NCBI GenBank assembly: GCA_030268105.1
Contig: BSDZ01000013.1
Location: 1,841,001 to 1,905,000 of the forward strand
Length of the DNA: 64,000 nucleotides
Origin: Volvox africanus
Taxonomy: Eukaryota; Chlorophyta; Chlorophyceae; Chlamydomonadales; Volvocaceae
Reading direction: 5' to 3'
The notes under the pieces were generated by a model. That model worked only from the letters and a program-made list of their open reading frames with translations. It did no database searches and was not told where the DNA came from. A program made the position numbers and the translations under genes. Every line of letters begins with the position of its first letter. Positions within the stretch are counted from its first letter, which is position 1. Of the stretch, positions 44,877 through 58,253 are shown one piece after another.

Positions 44877-47036
44877 ATGCAGCGCGCCACCACTAACTCA
44901 GCGTCCACCACCACAACGTCGATCCCAGCGCAGTTCATTTTGGTAAGTGTGTGTTTGATGTCATTACTATTACACTTTAACCTCGTATAATGTTTGACCA
45001 CGTCTTCCCCTTGTTTTGAAGCTCACGGAGTGCGGGTCTCCCCCGTCGGCCGCCGACGTACAAGAGGTGCTGCCTTACTTAACACCTAAACAGCTGGCTG
45101 ATGCTGTCTGGTGTTTTGCACAGCACGAAGTCAAGCCGACGCCAGAACTGATGGACGTCGTTGCACAGGAAATACACAGCAAGTTAGGCCAATTTAGGTG
45201 GGTGCGGTATTGTAAGATGTTACATTGTAGGGGCAATAAGGGGTTTTGGCAGAGTGGCTGGGGTACCAGCCTGTCAGCTCCAGTCCGTCGACTTTTGCTT
45301 ACCGGGCCGTAACAAATTCGATCTGCCGCAGAGCCCAAGATTTGAGCAACACTTTGTGGGCATTCGCGATGCTTAAGTACGAGCCAACGGAAAAGTGGTG
45401 GCAGGAATTTGAGCGACAGGTACGTGATTGGTATGCGATAATTTGCCGGTCATGCCACGGTACGGAAAATTTGCCGTACATGCCACGGTATGTCGGATTG
45501 AAATGTTGGCTATCATTTGGTAGGGAGTTCAGTGGTAGGGCTACATATTGGCGACATGAAATGAATCTTTTTCGTCAAGGACAGAAGGATGCCGAGTTCA
45601 ATGACCCCTCCCAGCGTACATCTAGACGACATGAATCCTTCCAGACACCTCGCAATCCTTGCCCAAGTCGCTCTTGCGTTGCAGACAGCCATTTATTCTG
45701 TTCATCTTAAGTTGCTTTTTTAACCAGCAATTCTTTGCTCCCGTCCTACCCCACGGCCGTTTTTCCCCCGGCACGCCAGGTTTTCGGTGCGCTCACTGAT
45801 TTGACAGATCGCCAACTGGCGAATCTGCTGTGGGCATTTGCAGTGCTGGAACGCCGACCTGCGCTCACACAGCCGCACAATCAGGTGGCTCCCTCAGAGG
45901 CGGCGGCAGCGGCTGCTGCTGCAGTTGCGCACGACAAGGCTGCTGCTGCAGCCTGCTCAGACACAGCTGGTACTGGTGCGCCATCGACGTTCTCAATAAA
46001 CTCGCTGTCACAGCGGCCTTCCGAGAGCGGCTGGGTGCTGGACCCGCTATTGGCGCACAGCTGCGCGGGCGGCTTCGCAGGCTACTCAGCTAGCAGTCTG
46101 CACCTATTGGTATGGTCACTGGGTAAGCTGCACTACACGCCGCCCGCTGTCTGGCTGGAGACATTCCTCAAGGCGACGGAGGCGCACTTTTTCCGCTTCA
46201 CGCCCACTGAGCTCGCCAACATCATTTGGGCGCTCGCAAAGCTGGGTGAGCTAGACGGGCCCATTGAAAGAGCGAGTCGTTTGGGACACGTTGGAGTTGG
46301 GCTGCGGTGTGTACAGCCCACAGTCTTGTCCCCGTTTGTAGTGTTACGACATGGATTATATGCGCGGGTGGATTAAGCGCACGTGCATGGTGTGGTGGAC
46401 GACATGTTGATGTTGTGAGCTGCTGCAGGTTCGGTCCGGGTTGGAATGCCCGCCTGTTTCCGGCTTCGTTCAGTCTGTCTCCCCTTGGTCGCAGGCGCTC
46501 AGTTGCCATCCGAGTGGCTGGATAGGTTGTTGCTGGTGGCACAGTGGCGTTTCCCCTCCTTCCCGGCGCGGCTGCTGAGTATTGTCGCGTGGAGCACCGC
46601 CACCCTCAACCATCGGCCGCAGCCGGAGTGGCTCATGTGCTTCGAGGAGCAGGTGGGTCAGCTGGGGGGTCCAGCAATGGCTTTGTCGTCCTGCACTTAA
46701 CAGCCCTACCGGTCTTGACCTCCTCCCAACCTCACGCCACGTCTGGTTCGCCTCCAGGTCCGCGCCAAGTTCCTTGACTTCAGCGGCCACGAGCTTGCGT
46801 GCGTGGCGTGGTCGCTGCGGCGCTTCGGCTATTCCACCCGTGACAATGCGGTTTTTTACATGCTCCAGAAGCAGCAGAGTTTCCTCGCAGCGGACTTTGA
46901 GATCCTGTCCAACCCCAAGCTGCTACGGCAAGTGCTCGGCTGGAAAGCTGCGGCGCGTGGTGAAGGGCCGGACACCGAGGGCGGTTGGGGCTTGGGTGGG
47001 GATGGAAACACCGGTGGTGGCAGCAGCTTGCAGTAA
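44877..47036 (+). CDS. OPR-type RNA-binding repeat protein, copy 1
   Basis: Exons: 44877-44942, 45022-45197, 45332-45419, 45780-46245, 46495-46652, 46758-47036 (TAA); 1233 coding bases, 410 residues. Each exon carries octotricopeptide-like helix pairs with the W-A-x-A-x-L signature: QLADAVWCFAQHEVKPTPEL, DLSNTLWAFAMLKYEP, QLANLLWAFAVLERRP, LHLLVWSLGKLHYTPPAVWL, ELANIIWALAKLG, SIVAWSTATLNHRPQPEWL, LACVAWSLRRFGY. OPR proteins in green algae are mostly organelle-imported factors for the stability, splicing or translation of individual chloroplast or mitochondrial mRNAs. The N-terminus (Ser/Thr-rich, MQRATTNSAS) could be a transit peptide. No RAP domain follows the repeats. An Ala-rich loop with His-Asp splits the largest exon. 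A near-copy lies inverted at 58254-60390. Confidence 0.75.
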
Positions 47037-50000
47037 GTATAACCGTATGTAAGCCTTGTATTTGAGTTTCAGGTCATTTCAGGGCGCACGAAGGAGAGGT
47101 AGATTGTGTGAAATTGTTCCAAGTCCTCTCATGTCCCAGCCTTGCCTACTATGGCATGGTTGGCGGCCGAATGGGACCAACGGGCGGCCGGTCGGTGCAA
47201 GGCCTACAACGACGGCGCTGCGCGATCAAGGAAAAGGACTACGCTTGAATCATGTACGGGTGGTCGGTTTTCCTCGTTTGCCTGTGCCCCTTACCGCGCC
47301 TGATGGAACGAGCTCTTGAGATGACGCGCATCTTGTCGCTATCATTCCTTGACGGGAATCGCGTAGTGAAGCAAAGGTTTGTACAGAGGTGGGCGCTGCT
47401 TGCCTTTGTGGGCAGCGATGTCCCCGTATGGCGGGCTCAAGGAGGGTGCACGCCTTTATGGGGTTGTGCAGCCCGGGACTGGTGGTTATTGTAGGCGTGT
47501 TGTGAATGCTGAGGGGAATTTTTCTGTGGCTTAGGATGCCTTGAAGCGGACTAGGTTATCTCCTTGAAGAGGTTGAGTCGTGAAGGCTCCAGTGCAGCAT
47601 TGGAGAGATGCTACTACTATCTGTTGCGGTATGTTCAGATGCAGTTTCGAGTGTGGCCGATTGATTGGAGTCCTTCCGGAAAATCGATTCTGAGGATTTG
47701 ACGTCAGCAGCCTTTGTTATGCAATGGTGCCGACAGACCGATGGTGTATGTGAGCTGCTGGCCCTTGATGTCCGTCCCGAGCTACGTCAGGGCCCATGGG
47801 AGGGTGGGAGGGGTAGGACAACAATTTAGGAGGAAGGAAATGTTGTTGGCACGATCATGGCCATGTTGAGCAGATGAAAGCGATTTGCAGTTACATGAAG
47901 AAATCCGGTAAGGGGAGGAAAAACGAGAACGTCTTTAATGTTGTCATGTGTCAAGAGGCGGTGGATGCGTGGGTTTCAATGTGTGGTTTGGACAGTACCA
48001 CCTCGGGCTGAAGAGATTGTTTGTGGTTTGTATGTTGGGCGGTTCTATGCGTCCCGTGAGTACGAGAGCCATTCTGGAGACATGTTTGCGCGAGTCAGAA
48101 AATTTTTCTCACTGTCGTAGTCGGTTTTGGGGCCTTTGCGTTTGACTCCGCACTTGCCGCGTCTCTTGCGGAATGGTCATCCCCAAAAGGCGCCGGCACT
48201 GGCTCTTGCCGCCGAAGGGCTGCCTACCTGAGTATTATGGGGTCACACTGGTACCTTCGGCACTTCTTTTCTTTCAGTACAGTACCCCTTCTTTCCCAGC
48301 GCGGGGGCCGATGGTCGCAGCGTCAGGGGTTCCCTGGCGCTCAACAAATGCGCCTCGTAATGATAAGGCACGGAGACGGGGCTCTCCATCATCAGCTTTT
48401 GACTGGGCCTTGGCCGCCGCAGCGACTTGTGCACCTTTTGAAGGACGCTACATCCTCTGGTTTTCCCGCGGGGGCCAGTGCTGCTTGGTCAGCTGGTCGG
48501 TTGGGCTTCTGACTTGCCGTCTGAAGGACTGTGTAGCCACAAGAGCACACGAAGTACATCGACCGGTGCACTTATCCTAACCGTTGAAAACGTTTAATGG
48601 TGCAGACAAGCTTTGTGGGTCGGCAGGCCTAAGGAGAGACAGGGTTGGTGCCAGCTTCTGATTCCCGATGGGCGTTGACTTGCATCGTAATTGCTAACCA
48701 CCGTGTCATTGACCACGTAACAATGGCTCTGCGTGATTTAGTAACGATGGCTGATCTGGCGTATTTTGAAATGCACGCGTCGAGGTGAGGGTCCCTTTCT
48801 TCAACGCGACATGTGTACCGTCGGTGGCCGAGTTGCACGGGAAGGGGGCTACATGAGGTCCGTTGGCCTACCGTTTATCTCTTGTCATGTTTACCCGGGG
48901 CGCGTTCTTTGGGCATGTTGAGACATTTGATCCATGTTGGTAAGGGGCCACAATTTCTTCCGTGTGCGGTTACACGGGACCCGCCATTCCGTGGTCTGGG
49001 TCTTTGACTTGAGAGGTACCATTTCTTTGGTGAGGACCTGCAGAGGGGTGGGGACATCAGCGGGCTTAACGCTTGCTAGCGGCATGGTTATTGCGCCGGA
49101 GAAGAGCCGATTAGTGTCCGTCTGTGCGCATCTTTCTGCATTACCGTCTATCGCAAACTTACGTACGTAACAGCGCTCAGGATGTTGCCTTTTGAGCTGT
49201 CTGTCGCTGGCTGGTCGGGATGCCTGCACGAAACGCACATTCGAACTGTTGTTGGAAGAACATCGTTACCGGTTTAGGGCGGCTCTGCCTCTGGTAAGAC
49301 TGCCGATGATATATGTTCTGGTTGTTGAAGCCCGGTTGATGAGCGATTGGAAAGCAAATGCAGGCTGTTGGCGCGCGCGCCGAGGGGTGCGGACATCGCC
49401 GGTGAGGGAGGTAATTGTTCCTTTAATTGCAGTGGCCTATGGCCGTGAGTTCGAGGCGTGTCTGCATAGGACGGGAGACTGTACTAGGATAGCCGCCACA
49501 ACGTAGCCGTGCTACGGCTTCTCTTGAATATCTTCAGGACTTTTGTTGCCCTTATATGTGGTTCTATATAACGTTTCCCACGCGTAGTAACTAGGTCTGG
49601 CACTGACTTCCCAACTGTCTGCCTGTTAAGGCACCCCTGTGGTACGCAAGTGCCCCGTACGTTGCCTGAAAGGCGTTGGTGGCCACTGCCGCTGGAGCTT
49701 GCGTTGGCTGGGGGCAGAATGGGGGCACTAGGATGGAATGCCAAAGGCCGACTATTTAGCCGGTATGGTTGGGATGCCCCGGGCAACACCGCCCCGTTAT
49801 GCGCTCCTCGGGAATGACTGAAGGGTGTTGTTTCATGTACGCTGTGTTTGTGTACACGTCTCCTTGTACAGACAAGCGGCACCGTGCCGCTGTGCGGATT
49901 TGTCGATCTGCTGTGCTGTGGACATTATCGTGCAAATAGGAGCTTCGTAGCAGCAGCCGTTGTAGATCAAGGTTGGGATTCGGCCTTTTCGATTGTCCCC

Positions 50001-52484
50001 GTCCGAGGATTTTACCTCGGGCAGTACGATTTATTTGCAGATCCTGCAGCGAATGGGCTTTGGGCGCCGTCCGCAGCATGGCGGCGGTAAGTTCGGGTCG
50101 TAGCTGCCTTGTGAGGCTGGGAAGAGTGGTCACGCAAAACACGCATACAAAGTATATGCTAGTGTATCGCATCGAAGCGCGGCACATGCGCGGCCCAGAC
50201 TGGGCCGTCGTCGCGTCTCCTGGGATTGATCCGTTCTTTTCCAGGACCTCGGGCGTCCTTTTTCATGGCATCCATCAATCTGGCCGGATATGGGGGCCAT
50301 CCGTTTGGACATGTTGAGCTGCCACAGAATCATTTGATATCTTTCCATCTAGCCATTGTCAGGCGCTGTCATTTTACGTAGCCCCGCACATTGCATGGGG
50401 ATGTTTGGGCCAGCGTGAGGTGCGCGTTTGAGGCTCCTGGTGTGTGTGTTTACTGGATGCTGTGGTTGGGACCGCACCGAGGCTCGTCCTGTTCACCGGC
50501 GCAGCAAACTGCTGTCGACTTCACAAGGGCATAGAAGCTTGGTTCCTTCAACCGACGTTGCCTGGCGCTTGTCGACAGGTGGAGACCGAAGTTAGGCGGA
50601 AATCTTGGTAATTGTCTGCTAAGGGTCGCGGGCAAGAGGCGGGCTGCGGAGGGCGGGCGGTTGTGCCTGGGACTAATGGCAGGGATAAGGCCGAACCCTG
50701 GTACACCCCCTGTTACGTGTTTTTGTGCGGGCGGGCGGCAAGGTGTGCGTTCTGGACCTCGCCACCGGCTAGGCCAACAGATCGATCGTCTCCTGTGGAA
50801 TTCTTTACTTCAAGTGCACTGCGCGTGTGTGGTTATGGTGTCTTTTCTGAGACGTACGTCGTGTGAGGTCACGTGACGTCCGGGTCGATAACGGCATTTT
50901 TATGAGTTTCGGTTTAAGCTTTGTTGTGGCAGTTCAGGTATTGTGCGGGTGCTGGGTTTATGTCTCTTGCGCGTCTGTCTTTGGGTCTTTGATCGTCAAA
51001 TTCTTTCACGCTACCGCCTCAAGGGCCGCCAAAAGGAACTGATTTGTCGTGCAGGTCCGGCTTGATGGGAGGCCAGCGTATACGTAATGAGCGTCCGACC
51101 TCAATCATTCTCTTTTTCATCTGTAAATCGGACATGTGTTTTGCCAATCAGCCAGGAGCGTTGATCTAGTTCACAAGGGATTGTGCAAAACCCAAGACTT
51201 GCACGACTACCACTGAACACCGTAGATTAGATGAAATATACAAATATCTTGATCAAGCTGACGCTCTATGTGAGTGGACCACTGGTGCCTGTGCACCAAA
51301 CTTCCCAAATGATTCAATAGGTCGCACACCTTAACGAGAACAATACAAATGTATTTTTGTTGTTCCTCATATGCAAACAGAGACGCCATCAGAACCATGA
51401 CCACCGCAAGCACCTAACTTTCCAAATGACTGGATCGGTCATGGAATTTATTTCTACATTATAAGTATTTATTTAGTTCGCTTATTGTTAATAACAGAAG
51501 CGAGTTGGCCATCTGCGCAGAGGAAGGGCTACGCGCACCAAGTTGGTGAGCAAGGCCCACCTACACAGAGCGTTCACCCGCAATCATTTAAGACATTTTT
51601 TGTACATATATACAAACATACACGTATTATCTACAGTTAGGTTTTTCGTACTAGTCATGCTAGTCTTGGGTTTCGGGGCACACGAAATCCACAATCCTGC
51701 CTTACTACTTGCGGCTGGCTGTATATCTTTACGGATCTAGACACTTAAGCCGCATTTATATATCTTATGACTCGCATCTAGATACCAAAGACCCCTCCCC
51801 CTCAGCCGCATTTGGATATCAAGACGGCCCCTTTAAGCCACATGTATCTTCTATGTAACTCCCCTTCAGCTGCATCTAGGTATTCTTTTTATCACATCTA
51901 GATGTCCAGACCGCCATCTTAACAGCATCTAGATACGAAATCATGCTCTTAAATTTCCGATATGGCCTCCCGTTTGGGATGTTTAGATTTTTAATAGCCA
52001 GGTGCTTAACCGCAGCCCAGGCCGGTTGATACCCTCCTCACTTTCCTCGCTTCCAGTGGTCCTTGTCCGTGGTCCTTGTCCCATACTATTTGCGATTTAT
52101 ACAGACTGTGCCATTCGCGAAACTACACATGCGACATCCACCTGCTTCTCACATTTCATGGCTCATGCGTATGGCCCACATCACACTTTGCGCACATGCC
52201 CTGCCCATGTCGGCGGCATTGCCTAATTAGACTGCTACGAAATCGACTTCATATATAGCACCCGTCTCATATTCAGCCATCCGTCTCGTTCTCTGCAACA
52301 CAGATATCAACACTGGAGCAGATCAGTCTTAGTGAGATATCTCGCTCTACTTTTGCGCCATCCTCTCTCCATCTGCTTTACCAAATAATTGGCCGTATTT
52401 ATCTGAGGCGCAAACGTTCCCCAAATATAGCCTGTATAACTTATGGGTACTTGTCCTTATTCCGTAGTTTACACCCTCGCTAAG
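47037..52484. other. Gene-poor 5.4 kb, G/T-rich on the + strand
   Basis: No exon chain recognised on either strand. A TGTAA at 47048-47052 may end the OPR copy 1 transcript. From about 47.1 to 51 kb the + strand is visibly richer in G and T than in C and A, with few long frames of protein character. 51.1-52.4 kb is more A/T-rich. Confidence 0.4.
51745..51945. repeat. Degenerate tandem repeat around GCATCTAGATAC
   Basis: About six imperfect copies of a unit containing (G/A)CATCTAGATA(C/T), spaced roughly 30-45 bases and separated by C/T-rich spacers often beginning TTAAGCC. Read by eye; the unit boundaries are approximate. Confidence 0.6.
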
Positions 52485-54465
52485 TTATGTACTCCTAAAA
52501 CGCAAAGCTGGACCAATCCGAGCATTATTATTCGCGAGACAGTCCAGCTGTGCCCTGACCCGGAAAGCCAATGTCACAGAGGCTTTACCTCGCTGGTTGG
52601 CGGAGCTACATTGGCGAGCTCCGAGTAACTGTGCCGTAGGGCACGTGGTTCTAGGGTCGCCGGTGGAGTTGACGAAGGGCTCGGGCGTGGCTTGGGCCAC
52701 GGCTCGGTCGGGAAAAGCGTCGTCCGCCGTCTTGAATGGGCGGAGTTGCATCACGTTCACGACCGGGTGGATATGCATGTGTGCCGGAAGCTTCAGGCGC
52801 GCCGCGTTCTTGAAAATCATGGCCTCAATGGTGAAGGGGCCGACATAGCGCTAGTTGAATCCTGTGCGGGAGTTGCCAGTTACAAGCTTGAGGTGGGCCA
52901 TGGAAAGGAGCACCTTGTCGCCAGCCGCGAAGGTGTGCTCGGCACGTCACTTGTCGGCATAGGCGGCCTGGTGTTGCTGCGTGGCCTTGACATGCAGCTT
53001 GGCTTGGGAGAGCACAATTTCGCGGTCGATCATGAATGATGTGACCGACAGGTTAGCGGGCTCCCAGTTGGGGTGCTTGGCTAGCAGTTTGTGTGTGGGA
53101 TAGGGGGGTACATCACCCGTAGCCACTAACCTGGCAGTCCCTACCTTCCCCGGTATTTCGGGGCACCCTCATCCAGTCTCCCATGCCGACTTCTCCGAAA
53201 TCAGTGCTTTTCCCAGGTTCAGCACCCACCGCCGGCATCCAGCGGAATCTGCCGAATCAACTAAGGCGTCAACTCCGCTCCTGATCAGCTCGCAGGTCAC
53301 TTTAATTGGGGTCGTCACCGTCCATCGACATGGGGGCACCCTGCCCTCAACTTTGGGTCTTTGGCCCGCTCTCGGTCGGGGTAGAACCTGGGGCAGTTGT
53401 AGCAGGGTGGTGGGCTCATAGCCCAGGACTAGCTTGAACGGGGTGGCAGCTTGGACGCTTAAGTTGTAGGCGAACTTGAGTTGGGGCAGGAGATCACACC
53501 AGTTGGTGTTGTTGGCGTCCACGTAGTGGCGGAGCATCTCCTCTAGGGCGCGATTGGCTCACTCTGTCTGGCCGTCCGTCTGAGGGTGATGCGCAGTGGA
53601 CATGTCAAGGCTCGTGCCAGACAGCTTGAACAGGGTTTGCCAGAAGGTGCCTGTGATCTTGGGGTCACGGTCGGAGATGATGCTCTCTGGCTGACCGTAG
53701 AACAGGAACACCCAGTCGTAAGCGACCTCAGCTAGCTTTGATGTTCGTGGAGACAGGGATGACACGCATCATCAGGGCATACAAAGACGGCGATGGTGTC
53801 GTCGCCACGGTGCGATTTTGGCAAGTCCGTGATTAGGTCCAGGGAAATGGACTGCCAGGGCCGCTCGGGGATGGGCAATGGTTGGGATTTGCCCAGGGGG
53901 CGGCCTTGCCTGTGTTTGCACCGTTGGCACGAGGGGCAGGTGGTGGTGTAGGTATCCACCGATCGGTCCATGTTCGGCCAGTAGTAGAATCTGTTGATCC
54001 GGGCAAGGGTCTTGTCGCGGCCCAGGTGGCCTGCGATGGGGATGTCATGAGCCTCGTGCAGCAGCTTGTTGATGTACAGGTGAGCCTGCAGGGCACCACA
54101 CGGTTCATAGTACAGCAAGCTCTTGCATAGCTTGAACGGGGGGTCCTCTTTGGAGTTCTTGGCGGCTTGCTCCTTGAGGCGAGTGTAGGTCTCATCTTGG
54201 GGACCATCTCTGCGGATGCTGGTGGCCAGGTCGATGGAGGCCTTGGCCACAGAGACCGTCATGGCGTGGACCCGCAGGTCCGGTCGTCGGCTGATGGCAT
54301 CAGCCACGACGTTGCCAGGCTTGTGCTCGATGACGTAGTTGAATTCTTCGAGCCAGAGCACTTGGCGCCGGTTTAACAGGGGTTGCGTTTTGAACGCCGA
54401 GACTGCCGAGTTATCGGTCCAGATGATCAACTGATGAGGTCACTTGAGGTGGTACCACCAGACAC
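52485..54465 (-). mobile_element. Ty3/gypsy retroelement remnant (RNase H - integrase)
   Basis: On the minus strand: the end of RNase H (IIWTDNSAVSAF, QVLWLEEFNYVIEHKPGNVV, ADAISRRP); the integrase zinc knuckle (HEAHDIPIAGHLGRDKT, CPSCQRC); integrase core residues in SLDLITDLPK, IISDRDPKITGTFW and AHHPQTDGQTE, the last two in another frame; LPQLKFAYNLSVQAATPF; and the integrase C-terminal region (DREIVLSQAKLHVKATQQHQ, YVGPFTIEAM). Stops and frameshifts occur near 54445, 53760, 53550, 52950 and 52850. Reverse transcriptase, gag and LTRs were not found, so it is a truncated dead copy. A protease-like fragment (53098-53388) interrupts it. Confidence 0.88.
53098..53388 (-). mobile_element. Gypsy protease-region fragment embedded in the integrase 3' part
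   Basis: About 291 bases nearly identical to 13352-13643. The minus-strand reading contains TPIKVTCEL, VDALVDSADSAG and LGKALISEKSAWE, like an aspartic protease with a damaged active-site motif. It separates the integrase segment ending near LGYEPTTLLQLPQ from the continuation that starts near KHPNWEPANLS. Protease normally lies upstream of reverse transcriptase, so the fragment is out of order. Confidence 0.75.
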
Positions 54466-57400
54466 GTTGTATTACGGTTCAATTACCGCCTATGCGTAGG
54501 TCAATGCGACGTGATGCGATGTGGGTTAAGCGAACAGGGCGATAAGCGAACGTAATAAATGCATACTAGTTATAAATATATTTGCATATATTTAGCTAGT
54601 TTGACGCCATGCATTGCGACTTGCCACATCGCACTACCAGTTGCATCGCTGATACGCCTAATATACGAATGCTCGGAGAAGCATAGGCGCGTTGCATAAT
54701 TATGACATGAGCTTTTAAGAAAATATTTGTTATATTATTACGCCATCGCTGGCATACGTAATGTGCGAGTGTGACGAGCATCTAAGTCGCAGTGGTTGAT
54801 CGGCAGCCGAATATCGCTATTCGGACCCTTGCATCTTGCGGATGCCATGAAGGCTTAATTGTGGAATATGCGGATATCGATGCCCTGCGTTAGGGCTATC
54901 ACACTTAGGATTGACCTCCTAGTGTGAGTTGTACTGCATATCGATATCGCGCGTATAATAGATGCGAGGACGGCCATGTAGAGCAAAAAAATTTCGTATG
55001 CTATCGGAACACGCCTGTGTTCAATTGGACTCTTGCTATCTGCTCTGCTATTGCGGCCCGAGCCAAGCCTGAGCTTCGCCATTCGCCGTATGATGATCGC
55101 CGCCCGCTGGGTCTGACGGCCGATCATATCATTGCATCCTTTGATCATTGTAAGTTATATCTTTCCTTGCTCTCAAGTCTTCCGCTGTCCATTGCTGCTT
55201 CCGAGCGGTTACAACTGCAACATGTAAAACCGCATATATTGGCCAACCAGAAAGAGATTACTTCAAAGCATAGCGGCAGATTGGGTTGCCAGCTAGCCTC
55301 AAAATTACTTAGGCAAGGCGCCTTCGACTCCCTACTTTCACATCACCCGTAGCAGAAGTCACCTCATAAAGCAAGGACGGCAACACCAGGTCCGAGGATG
55401 CCCCCTTTACGGCATTACCACCCAAACCGTGCACACTACGGCATTACTACGATGTACTCCGCGACTGAAGAAGTCACCTTCTTCGCCTTCAGCTAACTTA
55501 CAACTCTTCATGCTCTCCTGCCTACTGTATTATTTCGTCAGCTACCAAAGGCATCCACCCAGGCACCCGATCCGCTGGCACAACGATGTTGCAGCACCGA
55601 GGCCCGGCTGCGGTGGTATGGATAGTATATTGAGTTCGGGCATGTCCGGAGACCGGCTGCAAAAGGCCAGACCTTGAAAGAATAGGAATATCTTAAGACA
55701 ACGGCCAGTGAGCATGAAAACGCAGCTTTACGAAACCATCACGTCTGGAACGAGGATGACCATTTACTCGTACATCCATCTGGTCGCAAACAAGGCCGTA
55801 AACCCTAAGAATCATACATGCTCGTGCAAAAGCGCCGGCATGGGCACAAAGTGAATAAACTGACGGGCAGACCGATACGATCAGGTGCCCATCTACAAAA
55901 AGGAAAGCAGCGAAGGGGATGGAGCTACAATGGGACGGATGGGTAAGTAGGTGTCACCACGTGCTCCGTATACAACCCTGGCGCGCGATGGTTTGGAACC
56001 AATGCATGGGACACCTACTGAAGTTCTTCTAGCTCATTAGAGCTGTCTGGCCGGATCTGGCCCTACAGTGCATTAGTTCCAATCCTTCACTGCAGAAAAG
56101 CGCGCCCGCTGATTTTTATCCATGCCGATGGACCGACACACGCATACCAGATATGATGCGGCTTGTGCAAGGACCACAACACAACTTGGCCAACCATCCA
56201 TGTACGAAGGGCGAAGGGCGGAAACTCAAACCGATCATCGCTGTCTGAGGACAGCCTATCAATGGAAGGCTTCTGTACCGCGTAAACAATGCCTCCCAGT
56301 AAAAAAACAATAAATCCAAATACACAGACGCAAGCCGCAAACCTGTCTGCCGCGGACAGCAAGCAAATGCAGACCCTTTCATCACCAGACAGTTAAGCTG
56401 ATGCTACTCCTTGAGCGTGATCCCTCCTCGCTGTCCACTTTTAACAGGCAAGAACTACACCCTCGCCGTCGACAACCCAGCTACGTACCCATGCTGACTT
56501 CTACTTAGCAACCAATACAACTGAAAGGAATGATGATATTGTAATACATAACATCTTTTTGCAGTTCACAACGGCACCCTCCTCATGGACACAAAGAAGA
56601 GGAGTTGCGGTAGATTTCCCTCTAAATCTGGCGAGTAAGCGACTTGGGCACTCGGCCAACTGCCACATCCGCAAAAGAACAAGTACAAGACAATCAAATA
56701 TACGAACGAAAGCGGCACAGCGTGGAAACATGCATCACCCATGCATTTCCACCACACATGGGCTAATTTTTTCAACTTGATGCAACTCTCGTGAAGCCCT
56801 CAATTTCCCTGGTTGATAACCTCGTATCATATTCTGACCCGGTGCCCCGCCTGCAGCAACGACCACAACATGTGGCTTAGAGCCGATGAATTCCCCAGGC
56901 GGCCTTCATGATGCCTTCTTGCCCCGACCACGCCGCGGAGCAGGATGACCTTACGGGGCCCTTGCTAGAGCCACGACTAAGCAACGCTGTCTGTTTCCCA
57001 ACAATATGGGAAAGCAGAGTTGGAGGCTTGAACGATCCCTTCCCCTCGAGTCCTTGCCCCGTCCTCACCCTCGCCCACACCTTCATCAACCAACCTCTCA
57101 TAAACATACAGGTGGCCTTTACCACTGCTATGCGCTGGTGGCTTCAAATTGACGACGGGGAGACCTCCCTTTCTCAGCTCAACTCGACGTAGCAAATGGT
57201 AAGCTACATGACGAAAAAGATGGTTTTCACACTTCCAGAGATTTGAACGGGAAACGCACACATACGGACTACTTAAATCATCCACCATTGCCTACTAATC
57301 GCGCTCGAAGAGGAACGCGATATGCCCGTAAAAGGAAAGCAATGTACATTCCAAGAGGAAGATGCGACAAAGCGCGGCCCAGGAAGCAGGTGGGCCCAGG

Positions 57401-58051
57401 ATAGCATCGGACAATCTTCCCGCGCAATCCGCACAGCCCTCGATGCGCCCCATTTGAATGGCACACCTAAAATCTGCACAGAACAGGCATCTTCACGCAA
57501 CGCAGTGGACGGCTAGCGCACCACAGCTCGGGGTCCGTAGAAACTCGCTCTGAGCGAAAGGGCAATGCGATAACCTACAGGATCTTCACCCATCCAATTC
57601 AAAGAGACAAGCCTTTGATGGGAGTGGCCAGTCACCAAAGCGCCTTTGTGTGGTCTTGCACGCACATACGCTGTTTGGCGTAGGCAAACATTCCACTCAC
57701 GGGGCTGCCAGCGTTCCAGGCGAATCTGCGATGGTTGGATTGCCGCGAGAACGCGGAACGCATAGCCTCCAGCGTTATGAGCCAAGAGAATTAATTGCCA
57801 CGCATGAGGGAAGGACAGGCAGATAGACATACAGACAGACGGACACATTCGATTTTTTGCAATATCCGTTTCCACAAGCAGATGTGCACTTATTCTACAC
57901 GTCTCGTAGACACAGGGAATATACAACTGCTGCCGCCACCGCTGCGGCGGCGACCGTCACCCAGATGATCTATTGCACACAGCGATCCAACGATTTGCGG
58001 CGCTGACCGGTGGCAGCGCGAAACAAACAAACGTTGCATCAACAACCTTGA
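54466..58051. other. Gene-poor 3.6 kb, no gene recognised
   Basis: A/T-rich with GCATAT/CGATAT motifs at 54.5-55.0 kb. Open frames on both strands lack family resemblance or splice logic. No LTR matching the gypsy remnant was recognised. Confidence 0.4.
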
Positions 58052-58056
58052 TTACA
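58052..58056 (-). terminator. Candidate TGTAA poly(A) signal of OPR copy 2
   Basis: TTACA on the + strand, TGTAA on the gene strand, about 200 bases past the premature stop of OPR copy 2. Confidence 0.4.
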
Positions 58057-58253
58057 TTCCAGCCAAGTGCTGAATAACAACACAATTCAGCGGTGGCCGC
58101 GAAAGCCACGTGGCTTCAGGGAGTCCAAAAGGCTCACGAGAAACAGCTTCCGCCCCCAATGCTGCGGCCACCCCCTTCCTCTGTGTCCTCGCCCTCGCCC
58201 TCGCCACCCCCACCCCCACCGCCACCACTGGTGTTACCATCCCCACCCAAGCC

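Noticed and set aside
52485..54465. Intact, active retrotransposon
   Set aside because: No reverse transcriptase, gag or LTRs, and several stops and frameshifts; only a remnant.
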